Of a stretch of 64,000 bases of DNA, positions 34,691 through 46,192 are shown in pieces. Source of the stretch: Ciborinia camelliae (taxonomy: Eukaryota > Ascomycota > Leotiomycetes > Helotiales > Sclerotiniaceae); contig JANPYM010000001.1 of NCBI GenBank assembly GCA_025890175.1, positions 3,636,971 to 3,700,970 on the forward strand, in the 5' to 3' direction. Both the position numbers and the translations under genes were made by a program. The notes beneath the pieces are model-generated. The model was not told the DNA's origin. It saw nothing but the letters and a program-made list of their open reading frames with translations, and searched no databases. The first letter of the stretch is position 1; each line of letters begins with the position of its first letter.

Positions 34691-36216
34691 ATTGTTGATA
34701 GGGGAAATCCTCTTCTTGCGTTAAACAAATCAGAGAGGTAGAATTAATGAAACAGTCAAGTATGAGATAAAATTTTCATCCCAGGGCTTATCTTATCGAA
34801 ATTTTGGAGGGGAAATGGAGGGGTAAAGTTGCCAGGGCCAGCCAGGATTGATGTAGCAAAGATATGGATGAGGCGACTGAGGGAGGGAGGTAGTACCTAC
34901 ATATATATATCTTTGAAATTCGTATAAAAAAAGGGCTATTTTATAGTAGTCCTTTGATATAAGAGACTTTTTATTTTCAATCATTTGAGACTCATTCAGT
35001 AATATATATCTATATAAATCATATCTAAGATCTTTCTTTTCTTTTCTTTTCTTATTATTTTACGTGCTTGATTGATTGGGCAATGTTAGATCTCCCGAAG
35101 ATTAACCGATGAATTGACTACTGTACTACCTAGGCATTTATTGACCGCCCTTGACTCTCCATGGCAGAAAATTTCCCCTCATCATTCTTGAGATAAACTC
35201 CATTTGTCATATAAATAATTCTTAAACCACGAATATAATAAACATCTGCTATCCAAGAATACATCAGTTAGCAGACACATTATATTCCATTCTTTTCTAC
35301 TACTCTCTTTGGCACATAGGAAGAGCTGTTTGGTTTAATACCCAGCTTTCTCATCAATCATAAAGTTTGGATTCTGGAAAAGTACAAATTCACTTAATTT
35401 GTGACTCGAATTGGTGCTACGCCTACCTACACAGCTCAATCCACCCATTCCTTTTGTGTAAGTTTCTTCCATTTTATTTATGCACCAGTACCTATTGCCC
35501 CTATTTGTTGGCGACCGGGCTCCTTCCCCTATTGCTCGCAGAACTTTCGCAATCGCACCGGCCCGTCCTTGATCGCATATTCTTCCTGTACACCCAAAGG
35601 CGTTTCGAAGCTACCGGTCTCCTCTCGACTTCCTCCGCCCCCATTCTTCCTCACTCTTTAGATTATCTAGGGTTCCTTCAGAGCATCTAGTCACTCGGGT
35701 TTTAAACTCACAAGTTCAATTGGCTTCGGTTCTCGACTCTCCCGTCTCACGGTTTACTTTACTCTCTGGTTTTCCTTCGCTCTAGCAACCAGAGCCTCGA
35801 AACTAGAGGTTGGAGCAGTACAATGACTTTCGTACTTTTTCGACATTCGGCATTCCTTTTTCTTCTAGGATTTAGCAGACATATGGTTATCTAACCCGTT
35901 GGCCCTCTTCCGCTGCTGTCGCGCCCTTCTACCAGCTAGATCAGTAAAGCTCCTAGCAAATGAGAATAACGGCTATTCAGGCTTCCAACAGAACTTACAT
36001 GCGTAGCCACTCGACTTTCTGGCTCGGTACACTGGGCTATAGGGCAACCGTTTTCTATCTTTCAACTGTATTTAGGAGTTCAGGATGTCAAGTTGCTGAC
36101 ATCTCATTTAGATTGTCTACTGCCACCTACTATCACATCTCCTAGTCACCCCTTTGAATACCTAGTCGTCTCTCGAATTTTACGAAATATCAATATCTAG
36201 AGCAGATTTAAACATC
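34691..36216. other. Long intergenic region upstream of MMS19
   Basis: No gene is confidently supported. CTTTT repeats occur near 35035-35055. 35400-36150 is less AT-rich and contains overlapping frames of up to 107 codons with no recognisable domain; it may be a long transcript leader. Nothing else was recognised. Confidence 0.4.
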
Positions 36217-39200
36217 ATGGGATCAACGGTAGCTGAGTTTATGGCTGCAGAGGCTGAAGGGGATAAGTTAGCAATTGCCAATCATAAAGCAGAAAGTATG
36301 ATGCTCAACGTTACCACTAGACGTATTAGTCTTTACATTTGTTGACCTCATCAATAGGTCTCACGGCAATTAGCAGTCTTATTTCAGAGCTTGGTCCGTA
36401 TATAGATGGCGAGGCATCGATGGAAGACTGCCAAAAAGGTACATACAGTTCTTGGAGGGCATATGGCCCCAACACGTATCAGTACTGATTTTGCCCAGGA
36501 TTGGAGCTTTTGTTGCTTGTACTACAAAATGTCGACCCCGGAAAGCTTTCGAGGCATGATTGTAATTATCCCAGCTGATATATATTGGATTTAGATGCTA
36601 ATATATAATAGTGAGTGCTCTTATTAATTACTTAACAAATCGGGTCTCCCAAGCTGGGGAGGTTCAGATATATCGAGCTGGTCTATTGGAAATCGCCAAG
36701 TGTTTAACCACCATTGCAAAGATGCCCAAGTTTATCAAATCAAATGCACCTGATATTGCATCGGCGGTTTTCCGCCTTCCAGATAATAAGAAGTCTCTAA
36801 ATGAATTCCCCCACTCTACACGACTAAGCCTACTAGACCTCCTTCAATACCTGCTAGATGCATATCCAACAGCACTTAGGACCTCATTAGGAAGCAAGTT
36901 TGTTGATGGCATGGCTGCGATGGCGGCTGTTGAAAGAAACCCATCTTGCATCCTTGTCATATTCAAAATTTACAGGCAATTAGGTAGAAGTTGGAATATA
37001 AGCCCGGATGAGGCCGAAACTATGTTTGGGTCATTCTTTCGTTATTTTCCCATTACCACCACTAAATCAACCACACCATTGAAACCAGAAGAAGATCTTA
37101 AACGGGCTCTTTCAAATTGTTTAACATCAAATGATGCTTTTGCATCTTCTGTCTTTCCAGCATTATTCCAGAAATTAGACTCGGAAAGTGTCAGGGCTGA
37201 TGTAAAGGTAACAAATTTCATCTTCCTCGATAGAATTATATGCTAACCTGATAGATTGATGTATTTGATGCTATGCTTGAATGTATACGCAGTTATACAA
37301 ATATTTCGGATTTCTCAATCACAATATGGGATACTTTGAAATGGGAGGTTTGGAACGGCGAAAATGATGATTTCGTCAATCGTTCTATACAAAATATTGC
37401 TGCGATTGCCAGCCGACTGGGCCAACAACAGTTAGACCTGGAAGACGACAGCAATGAGTTGGCAAAGTTTGTCAACTACGTTACTCAAGAATGCATTGCA
37501 ATATTTACCGATGATACAAAGAAGCGTATGATTCTACCATCTACTCGTATTTTAAGCAAGATTGCGAGCACCTCCGCATACGCTTTTACACTTGCCTTTC
37601 GGAACTCTCTCCCAACTCTCTTCACCTTGTGGCATCGACTGGATACTATGGCCGATAGAACACGATTAGTCGAGTCTTTGAATATAATTCTTGAAGCACG
37701 TTCCGATATTTTACGTTCATCTGTCTCAGATGTTGAGGACGCATCTCATCTACCTTCAAGAGATTTGGATGATGAATACAGGGCTCAACGAATGGCCATC
37801 ATGGAGGAAAGCTTTGACAAATTCCGCGTAAATTTGATTGAACTATACTTTGGCGCCATGTCTAGGCCATCTAGTGACCTTGAATTACAGATCGCCACGA
37901 CTAAAGGACTCACACTTTTGGCCACGATCCGCAACAACTCTACCGGTCGACCATTTCTGAATTCCTTTGAACAAGGAACGATTATTGAAAAGCTCAATGA
38001 GACTGCCTTCGATTTAAAAGAAGCGGAGGAGCTTCGCGCATTGGCTGTGACTTCCCTCTCCACCTTATCGGTTCGATATCCGGACACATTTATCAGCATC
38101 ACACTTCCCAATTTCATTGGAAGGCTTCCGGATCAGTTGAAATCCGAGAATGGTGACGAATCTGATTTGTATCACGTGGTTTGGCTTCTAGACTCTCTTG
38201 TGGATATTGCTTGCAAGTCAACTTGCCAACGTGAATTGGATGTTCCTGACACTGAAGCCAATATTCACTTCAAATTCAGGCTATTCAAGGCTTTGCAATC
38301 TGAATTGATCATGAAATTTACACATTATGCTTCCAAACACGCAAATCAGAAATCATATCAGTTGGCTCTTTTAGCCGCAATTTATCGCGGATTGCAGGTC
38401 TTTGACGATGCACTTGCCAACGATAAGATGGCGGGCGAACTGTCATCGAACATCGATGACAGCATCGATCCTTATGCCTTCATCGCCGTTGCATTATTCA
38501 AGCGAGTCATTGGGCTCTTTCAGCATGAGACTGGCGATTTGAAGGGGAGTTGGTTTGTCGGTATATCCGAGGCTGACAAGGGAGAATTTTTCGACGATTC
38601 TGTCGTCGCACTTGTTGGAACGATTGGGACGTATATACTTCGATCCAATACCACTTCAAATGCAAATAACTTTCTGCTCAAGGCTAATGCAGACAATCCA
38701 ACTGAGCCAAGTCGTGTTTGGACTTTGTTCAACTTTGGAGCTCACACAAGAGCAGACCTCGGTGCTTGTCAGCAGGACTTGCGCTTTGGTCCTTCCAACA
38801 AATGTTCTGCCAACATACTTTCTACAGCTTTAGTAGCCGGAGTTCGCAAAGAGGTTAGCTCACTCTATACTTCTTTTTCATGTTGACTTTAGCTAATTTA
38901 CTTTTTAGAATACGGATCAATTGAGGCTAAAGGTCCACGAAACTGCCAAGTCGATGCTTTTGAACGCCATTTCCGTTCAAAACAATTGTACAAGACAAGC
39001 TCGCATTAGCATGCTGCAAATGGTTCAACTCCTTGTCAATAAATTTGGTGCGGATAAAGAATTATTTGAGGATGGAAACCCACTTCACAATGTCATGCTT
39101 GAGCTAGTCAAGGAGGCGACATCAAAGCCCGATCAAGAAGCATATCAAATCTACCAAGCTTTGGCTTATTTTGCTGCTGCTGCACTGGCAGCATATGAGC

Positions 39201-39859
39201 CTTGCAGTATGGCGCTCATAGATGTCATGATGCAGGGTATTTCTGACCCAAAGCGCGGTCGAAAGATTGCCCAAAGCTTCGCAATCCTTCTGGCGCCATC
39301 AAATACCATGAACGAAAGCAACTTCTGTATCCTTCGTCCCCTTCGGTTTGGCCGTCTTTACAGTATCACTGTCAATCAACTCATCGATCTTTGGCGATCT
39401 AATGAAGACAGCCGCATTAAGGATAATTGTCTTATCGCTCTTGTTGCTATTCTTCGATACATGCCAGCAAAGATCTTGCAGGGTAATGCTGCGCAAATTC
39501 TTCCACTCGCTTTAGCTGGTACAAATGTTCCAGATAAGGCCACAAAAGATGCCAGCATGAACATTATGATCGTCCTGATGCCACAGAATCCAGGTTTAAT
39601 CGAAGAACACCTAGATTCAATAATAAATCGCATGACAGATCGTACGCACAACACATACAATTCTCCCTCGGATGCCACTGTGGAGGGTAGATCCAAGGCT
39701 TTGGATGTACTTGCCATGCTTCCAACCTTGGTAGAGAACGGGCTTCTCTTGAAGCGAAAAAATGCCGTTTTCAGGGAACTTGATATTGCGTTGGATGATT
39801 GCTCTAGAGAGGTTCGAATGAGGGCCGATAGATGTAAAATGGTTTGGTTTAATTTGTAA
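36217..39859 (+). CDS. MMS19: MMS19 cytosolic Fe-S assembly HEAT-repeat protein
   Basis: Orthologue of Mms19/Met18, the HEAT-repeat subunit of the CIA targeting complex that delivers iron-sulfur clusters to DNA polymerases, helicases (XPD/Rad3) and primase. Six exons: 36217-36295, 36358-36438, 36499-36561, 36612-37207, 37255-38853 and 38909-39859, giving 1122 aa. All junctions are GT-AG and frame-consistent; small 5' exons yield SLISELGPYIDGE and LLLLVLQNVDPGKLS. The N-terminal MMS19 domain has YFPITTTKS and FPALFQKLDSESVRADVK, followed by SITIWDTLKWEVWN. The C-terminal domain contains HEAT-like helices to the end (CSREVRMRADRCK). Length agrees with fungal homologues. Introns are 48-62 nt. 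Confidence 0.9.
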
Positions 39860-40635
39860 TTTGGGCTTCGCACCGGCATAGCGTGGTGTTGAGGGGTTGT
39901 ATCATGTGGTCTTCGTCTCATGTAATTATTTTCGGGCGCAATAGTGGTGCATATGAAACCGGCAGAGGCCTCTTTATAGGCTATAAAATGAGCAGATTAC
40001 ATGATAATATTATGATAGATCAATACAGAGAATTGCAAATTTTACCTAAAAATGAAGGTTCCAATGAATAGAATTTTATGGAGTACAACGAATGTGATGA
40101 GAAGGGAAAGAAATAAAATCTATAGCTGTTGGAATTTATAATCAGATCTGATTTAACCAGGTGCATGAGCTCACCGGGGACAAATAATGTGGGGGGAGCT
40201 CACCGGGAGCCCAAGAATACGACGGGAGAGAGAGAACCTCGCTCAGGATTAAGGGGGAAATATCTTCTGAGTGGAATCAACCAATTTATCAAAATTGATT
40301 GATTCTTACAAGACGTAGCTTACGTATCGTCGGACGCTTCATCTAGCGTCATCTAGCGTTCATTATTAATCATACTACCTACCTAGCACTCTTTCAATAC
40401 CGATTCGATTCGATTCATGGAACTTGCATTGCGCGCAGTGTTTTACTTAGTATTTCCCGTATTCCGTATACAGACCTGTATAATGATAAGTTTTACATTT
40501 TTGATACATATCTAGATATATAATATTGAATTTCATATTATTGAAAATACAAAATATTATTATAATACGAAATATTACTAACAAAATACATAAATACAGA
40601 GTTTTTATTAGTACGGTATATGCCGTTTTTTAATT

Positions 40636-40909
40636 TATTGAAATTCCTATTGCATTATTGATTTTTAAAGCTATTCTCATTTGAAACTATTCCCATTTTT
40701 AAAGCTATTCCTATTTTTCGATTAATCTTTTACAATATTATTAATTAATCCCTTACAATATTATAAATTAATATTGCAAGGGATTAATCGAAAAATGGGA
40801 ATAACTTTAAAAATAAAAATAACTTCAAAAATAAAAATAGCTTTAAAAATGAGAATAGTTTTAAATAGGAATAATTTTAAAAATCGATAATGCAATAGGA
40901 ATTTCAATA
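40636..40909. mobile_element. Palindromic TA-flanked MITE
   Basis: An imperfect full-length palindrome centred near 40772. The left arm begins TTGAAATTCCTATTGCATTA at 40638, and the right arm ends with the reverse complement at 40907. Both ends abut TA (40636-40637 and 40908-40909). The interior has repeated TTTTTAAAGCTATTCC-like units. There is no coding capacity. Whole-element palindromes flanked by TA suggest a Tc1/mariner-derived MITE, though TA is common in such AT-rich DNA. Confidence 0.65.
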
Positions 40910-41108
40910 TTTTTCTAATATTTTAATATATTCTTATAAATATTTGTATTAAATAATATTTATACAAATAATATAGTTCGTCTTTTATATATATAATATA
41001 CTATATGAGATTCTTAATACGCGTCATTGTTGTACGGTAGTATACTAAGTAGAATACTGATTGCGCGGCTTTTATGAAAGAGACGATTAATAGTTATTCA
41101 TTGTTATA

Positions 41109-41161
41109 GAAGACTCGAAGACTCGAACACTCGAAGACTCGAAGACTCGAAGACTCGAAGA
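41109..41161. repeat. GACTCGAA tandem repeat
   Basis: About six tandem 8-bp units, one with a GAAC variant, just left of the assembly gap. Confidence 0.85.
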
Positions 41162-41202
41162 TAGTTATTCGGCGGGGGGGAGGGGGAGGTGGTCGGTGAA
41201 GG

Positions 41203-41212
41203 NNNNNNNNNN
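41203..41212. other. Assembly gap (10 N)
   Basis: Ten N characters mark an unresolved junction. Both sides are G-rich low-complexity DNA (GGGGGAGG on the left, GGGTTAGGT repeats on the right), so the true distance and even adjacency are uncertain. Confidence 0.98.
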
Positions 41213-41425
41213 CATAGGTGGGTTAGGTGGGTTAGGTGGGTTAGGTGGGTTAGGAGGAGGGGTGGGTTAGGAGGAGGGGTTAGTAGGAGGGGTGAGGATT
41301 GAGGGGTGAGGATCGGTGCTGGATGATGGGGGGATTTTTGGGGGGGTTCTTGGGGATGGGGTGGGATGGGGATGGGGATGGGGATGGGGATGGGAAGGAA
41401 TTTGTGGGTGGTGGAGAATGAATAG
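41213..41425. repeat. GGGTTAGGT and GGGGAT G-rich repeats
   Basis: Four to five copies of a GTGGGTTAG unit follow the gap, then GGAGGGGT and GGGGATGGGGAT repeats to about 41395. The first array resembles the TTAGGG telomere unit with inserted GT. Confidence 0.8.
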
Positions 41426-42604
41426 GATGGGATGGGGGGTTTGGGCTATACGATTAGTTGGTAGTTGGTAGTTGGTAGTTGATAGTTGGTATATAGTACT
41501 AGAGCATTATTAGTTTGACGGTGACTTCCTTCTCTTGGGTGACGAGAAAAGGAGTTGGTAGATAGAGGATCTCGGTTTATATATTCAGCTTGATATTTAC
41601 TATTTAGGGAGTCATGATATGAGCATTGAGTTGATGTCATTCACGTTCATGTAATATCGTTGGATGTGTTTAGATTAGATTTATGTTGGGGTGGAGAATT
41701 AGATATTCTCGTTATAGGGCCTATGTAAGATTATATTCTGGAATCCTGGAGTTGAGATGGGAACCATTGTTCATGTGTAGTTATGTTTTGATGGATGATA
41801 GGATCTAGCAGGTCTGTAACACTTTAAACATTGTTCTGTTTTACCTTAGTTTCTTTCCACTAGATAGATACACCACTCTGATCACTGTATGACTTTCAAC
41901 GGAACCTTCGTTATATTAACTGAGAGAGTAACGGTCAAGGGGCCCCGTGCCTGATGATAACTAACACATCATATTGTTCGAATATTCATTGCCATTAACA
42001 TTTGGAACATCAATGTGTTCTTAGATACCTAGTAAATAATGGAATTCATGCTTCGCTAATCATTAGCTTCAACCCGATTTTTACTTCGTTTACCTACCGT
42101 AAGTTGCCAAGATGAGTAGCCTTGGAATCCACTGCTCTCAGCCTTACTGGCGATCATATCTCTCTAACTCCAGCATACTCAGCTCGGAACGTAATTTCCT
42201 AAGATACGAGCCCATGAATTGACTATAAAAATAAATTTGAGTTTTAGACTCATCTATGGCCGCGCTGATGGATACAAAATTAACAGCTATTTTTCCACCC
42301 TGGTTCCATTCAAAGTCCTAGGCGAGAAGGATTTTTGAATCGAGAGCTTGTTTAATTTGATACTTACGTTGTTTAATATAAGTTAAGTATATTATTACAT
42401 TAATTTGAGTATTAGGAATGAAGTTTGAGGGGAGTTTGATTAACTTTTGGTTGAAATTCCGATTTTTAATCTCCCCAGAGGTGCGACTGATAGATTCCAA
42501 CAGACGAAAACATTAGATGAGGTTCTGGCTAAAAGTCACGAGCGGAGAATTCAGATGGCAGACTCTCACTTCTTGAATCTTCTGCGAGAAAATCCAACTC
42601 AAAC

Positions 42605-42766
42605 TGTCGCGATTTAGGGCACGTAACTTCCGGTCACGTGACCGCGCTAGCGGGTGCATATAAGGATCGCGTACTTCGTACTCTTGACAGAACATGCCTT
42701 TTACAATACAATTCTTACTACCTACTATTGATCAATAGTGACTTCCACTGAGTAACCGAACCAACA
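42605..42766 (+). mobile_element. Solo LTR with 5-bp target duplication
   Basis: A 162-bp element starting TGTCGCGATTT and ending CGAACCAACA (TGT...ACA termini), flanked by identical CAAAC on both sides (42600-42604 and 42767-42771). Five-base duplications and TG...CA ends are the hallmark of LTR-retrotransposon integration. Internally a perfect E-box palindrome GGTCACGTGACC is followed 20 nt later by a TATA box (CATATAAGG), giving a plausible transcription start. No internal coding sequence remains, so this is a recombination remnant. Confidence 0.85.
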
Positions 42767-43256
42767 CAAACTAATGAGAATCTGGCCGAAACCTTTGAGA
42801 CGAGAAATTTCAACTTCCCTACAGAAATAAAGATTCGATAGTGATATAGTTTATGTCATTAGTTTCGACAATTCCGTCAGATTCTCGTCGGATTATTCAG
42901 ACGGTATTTGATATCATTAATCGTCAGAGATATGGATGGATACCTTCTCATCTCTTCGTTCTTGAGGTTTAGTCTCAAGATCTCAGTTCATCCAACAGCG
43001 TCCATATTTTATGATCTGGTACCATATTTCTTGTTGTCCTTTTTTCTTGGGTACTCTGTTGATGCCAATGAGATAGGACTCGGCAGAAACTCAACTGTAT
43101 AGATTTCTTGAAGGGAACGCGTGTTATTCAAAAAGAAAAAGAAACACACAAGCTTAAGTTTCCGTCATTGCTATCGTAGACCACATTGTTGAAGGTTAGA
43201 AGGGCAAAATGGGGGAGAGCAAAGCCCGCTTTTAAGCCTCGAACCCTTTAGAATCT

Positions 43257-43432
43257 GCGAATCGGTTCGTATAATTTTCAAATCACATGCAATTTCAAGA
43301 ACGTATTAATCGGAAACCGAAATTCAATCTACAGCTGTCTTCAAGCGAATCGGTTCGTATAATTTTCAAATCACATGCAATTTCAAGAACGTATTAATCG
43401 GAAACCGAAATTCAATCTACAGCTGTCTTCAC
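43257..43432. repeat. 88-bp tandem duplication
   Basis: Two head-to-tail copies (43257-43344 and 43345-43432) are identical over at least 87 bases, beginning GCGAATCGGTTCG and ending CAGCTGTCTTCA. The near identity suggests a recent duplication in non-coding DNA. Confidence 0.95.
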
Positions 43433-44702
43433 TGTGAACTGCTTCAATTGAGGAAACTATAGTGTGACTTGTGTAGACAGTCGACCGACAGACAAACGGA
43501 CAGATTCTCACAAATTTTCAGACATGCAACAAAACCTAGGAGCCTTTTCCAATATAACAAGTCAGTGGAAGTAGATTTAGGTACTTTGGACGCCACGAGA
43601 AATCTAATTCAAGACTTTGAGAACAAGATAAATTGGGAGGGAGTCATGCACCACCATATCAATATCAAGAGGTGAATACCGGTACTTGTGATGATGATGA
43701 TGACCTACTAAGTACCACCATTCGGATCATGTAAGTCAATTACCTAGGTATTTACTTGATGCCTCCCTCACATGGACACTCTATTGACCTACAAGTTCTA
43801 TGTCATAAAATCCCCCTAGCAAAACTGTATAGGTAATTCAAAATGACTCCTTGGCATCGTAGCGTGAATTTTATTATATAATATCTTTACCCAGAGCGTG
43901 ACCTTCCAAGCAGATGGATCTCGTCAAAATGAACACCACCATAGAATATAATATAATAGAATATTGGATGAAGTCTCAATTTGATGATCACTGGTAATGA
44001 TTAATCGGCATATACAGATAGATACCATAAATATGTTATTGCAAAGTTCTTCAAACCAACCAGTCGAAGCAGTCAGACGAGGCGAATATTTCGACCTTTC
44101 GCTGAGCCAACCAAACGATACTGAAAATCCAAGACCGCCTCATTTGTGGATGTGAAAATGTCAGATTGAAATATTATTTCGTTAGGATTAACAATGGTAT
44201 AAGGTTGGTCGGATGATATAAGCGCCGAACTATTTTGTTGGACTAATTAATATGTTCATCTCAGGTATATATCGGGCGATAGACAGAAATTTTTATCGCT
44301 GGTTCGACTGTTGAATTGAATGTTGACGCCCGGTCACGCCCTGCTACTATACGCCTTGCAAATATGATGTTGCATACTAAGCAATTGGGCATAGCTGTTG
44401 GGCAGTATGCTAGGCGCAATTTTCCAATCTGGAAATGAAATATCAGCGCCAAGAAACTGGCTTGAATACGTATGCAGTACATGTCCAAATGTGTTTATTT
44501 GGAATTGGCGGCCGTTTTGCACACTGAGTTCTGCGACGGGTCAGCTCAGCCCGATGGAAAGTTCGAGGTCAAAAGACGACTGCCATCCCACCTCAAAACT
44601 AAAAACACTTCTCTGTTACTTCTTTGCGTTCCACAATCTCGAGTCACATTTTCGCGAATCCCCAAAACAGTTTCCACTATCCTCCTCCCAGCCAGATTCA
44701 GC

Positions 44703-45030
44703 ATGGCAGATTCCCACGCCCAAATTAACTCCTACAGCCAGCTCGTTCAGGCTCTAAATGGGATTGTAAGTGCGATCGGAAGCTTAGTCGGTGGCATGGC
44801 ATTACTTTGGAATGCGTATATCGCACACCAAAACGCCGGAAATCAAGCTGAAGCCGTATGTACCCCCGAAGTAGTGTCTATGTTCTGTCCCTGTCATCAT
44901 GTTCTTGTGATTCATTAACGATGAATAGAATTACGCATTGCAGCAGTATCGGGAATGCGAGAGACAGAAGCAAGAGCTGGAGCATAGGGAACGAGATCTT
45001 AGAGAGAGGATTGCAAAATGCCCTGCATGA
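44703..45030 (+). CDS. Small single-TM coiled-coil protein
   Basis: Exons 44703-44855 and 44929-45030 join in phase 0 (donor GCC|GTATGT, acceptor GAATAG) to encode 84 aa. The first exon has a hydrophobic helix (IVSAIGSLVGGMALLWNAYI) after a short polar N-terminus. The second exon is a strongly charged helix (YRECERQKQELEHRERDL), likely a short coiled coil. The frame is also open upstream to 44472, but the shorter start has the better context (GCATGG). I do not recognise a family. Being too short for most gene finders when unspliced, it is easily missed. Confidence 0.5.
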
Positions 45031-45568
45031 ATGTGCTGGGGGTTCAGATTAGTTGATTCAGGGGGACCATCTGGGAAATCAGTCTTCTGGATAGATACTC
45101 CACGTCACCCGACTGGCTGGCTCTAAGAGCAATTTCGTCAAGGAAAAGGGAATGAACAGAGGCAATAGGGCGAAAATAACACTTGAGGGAAAAATGATGA
45201 CACTCTCTTATTTTACAAGCGAATCTATTCAATCATGACATGTGTGTATCGAAAGAGTGAGGAAATGATGAAAATTGTAGCGAATATCCAGTTTGCATTT
45301 TTGGCTGCATTATGAATAGGCTATTTTGTAGTTCTTGGCAATCAATACCATTATCAACGTCACTAACGCACGGTATGGCAATTTCTATAAAGTCTCTGAG
45401 ATATATCACAAAAGCGAAGTGAAGGTTCCTCACGTATTGTACAATCAACCAACACACATTTTATATACTAAGATCCAAAATATAAAAGAAGATATATTAT
45501 GTATATATTATAAAAAGAAAAAGGAAAATATGTTGGAGAATAGAGAATAAAAGAAAAATCTAACTTAA
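45031..45568. other. Intergenic
   Basis: No gene recognised. Short frames on both strands lack domains. It is the 3' side of two convergent genes. Confidence 0.4.
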
Positions 45569-46192
45569 CTACCTACGCAAAGCAAACTTCGCCAGCGTCA
45601 TCAATATACCAGTAAAAATCAAGGCCAAAAACGCCCGCCCCGCCCATAAAGACTCGGGAGCGGGGCCAGTAAGCCAGATATAAATAGAAAATGTCGTAAA
45701 AACCGGGAGGAAAGGACCTCTACTAATGGGATCAAACAGCCAATTCACCGGCGCCCCTATAAATGCGAACAACGCAATGAGAGTCGCCAACAAAGAAGTA
45801 AATCCCTCCTTGAAAAAACCGAGGAGAAAAGGGATTCCCCAGCCCTCTTCATCGTCGGGAGTAAATCCTCCTCTTCCGCTACGTTCTAATCCTCTTCGTT
45901 GGAAATCCGTGAGGAAGGGATATCGTCCTTGGCCAGGAACGACGGCTGGAGCCATAGGAGCGATGTAGGCGTGATTTAGAGAGTCGAGTACGTGAGGGGG
46001 TGCTTGTCTGGGGGGGCCGAAAGGACGACGACGGAAATCTTGGCGGAGGAGACGTGGATCGCGGGGAGGAGGGACGAAGGCCAAGTAGCCTTCGTCGCAG
46101 GTGAAGCAGCCTGTGCGGCGATCTGGTAGCGTTCTTTGGTCTTGGTTTTGAGAGGTGTTGGGTCTTGAACCCGTTCCTTGTGATTGAAACAT
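45569..46192 (-). CDS. Multi-pass membrane protein, function unknown
   Basis: A single-exon 207-aa ORF starting MFQSQGTGSRPN. The N-terminal ~115 residues are Pro/Arg-rich and hydrophilic with a CxxC pair (RTGCFTCDEGY). The C-terminal half has three hydrophobic stretches: FTSLLATLIALFAFIGAPV, then FLPVFTTFSIYIWLTG, then AFLALIFTGILMTLAKF, ending ALRR. This suggests an organelle or plasma-membrane protein with a cytosolic tail. I do not recognise the family. The 121-codon ORF just upstream (46259-46624) has no support as an exon. Confidence 0.65.
   Translation of the reverse strand: MFQSQGTGSRPNTSQNQDQRTLPDRRTGCFTCDEGYLAFVPPPRDPRLLRQDFRRRPFGPPRQAPPHVLDSLNHAYIAPMAPAVVPGQGRYPFLTDFQRRGLERSGRGGFTPDDEEGWGIPFLLGFFKEGFTSLLATLIALFAFIGAPVNWLFDPISRGPFLPVFTTFSIYIWLTGPAPESLWAGRAFLALIFTGILMTLAKFALRR

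Larger units (their letters stand above)
39860..44702. other. Gene-poor, transposon- and repeat-bearing block
   Basis: No protein gene is supported in 4.8 kb. It contains the AT-rich palindromic element (40636-40909), an 8-bp tandem array GACTCGAA (about 41109-41161), the N gap, GGGTTAGGT repeats, a solo LTR (42605-42766) and an 88-bp duplication (43257-43432). Short ORFs lack domains. Confidence 0.5.

Noticed and set aside
35367..35690. Overlapping plus-strand ORFs upstream of MMS19
   Set aside because: No homology or splice structure recognised; more likely leader or intergenic DNA.
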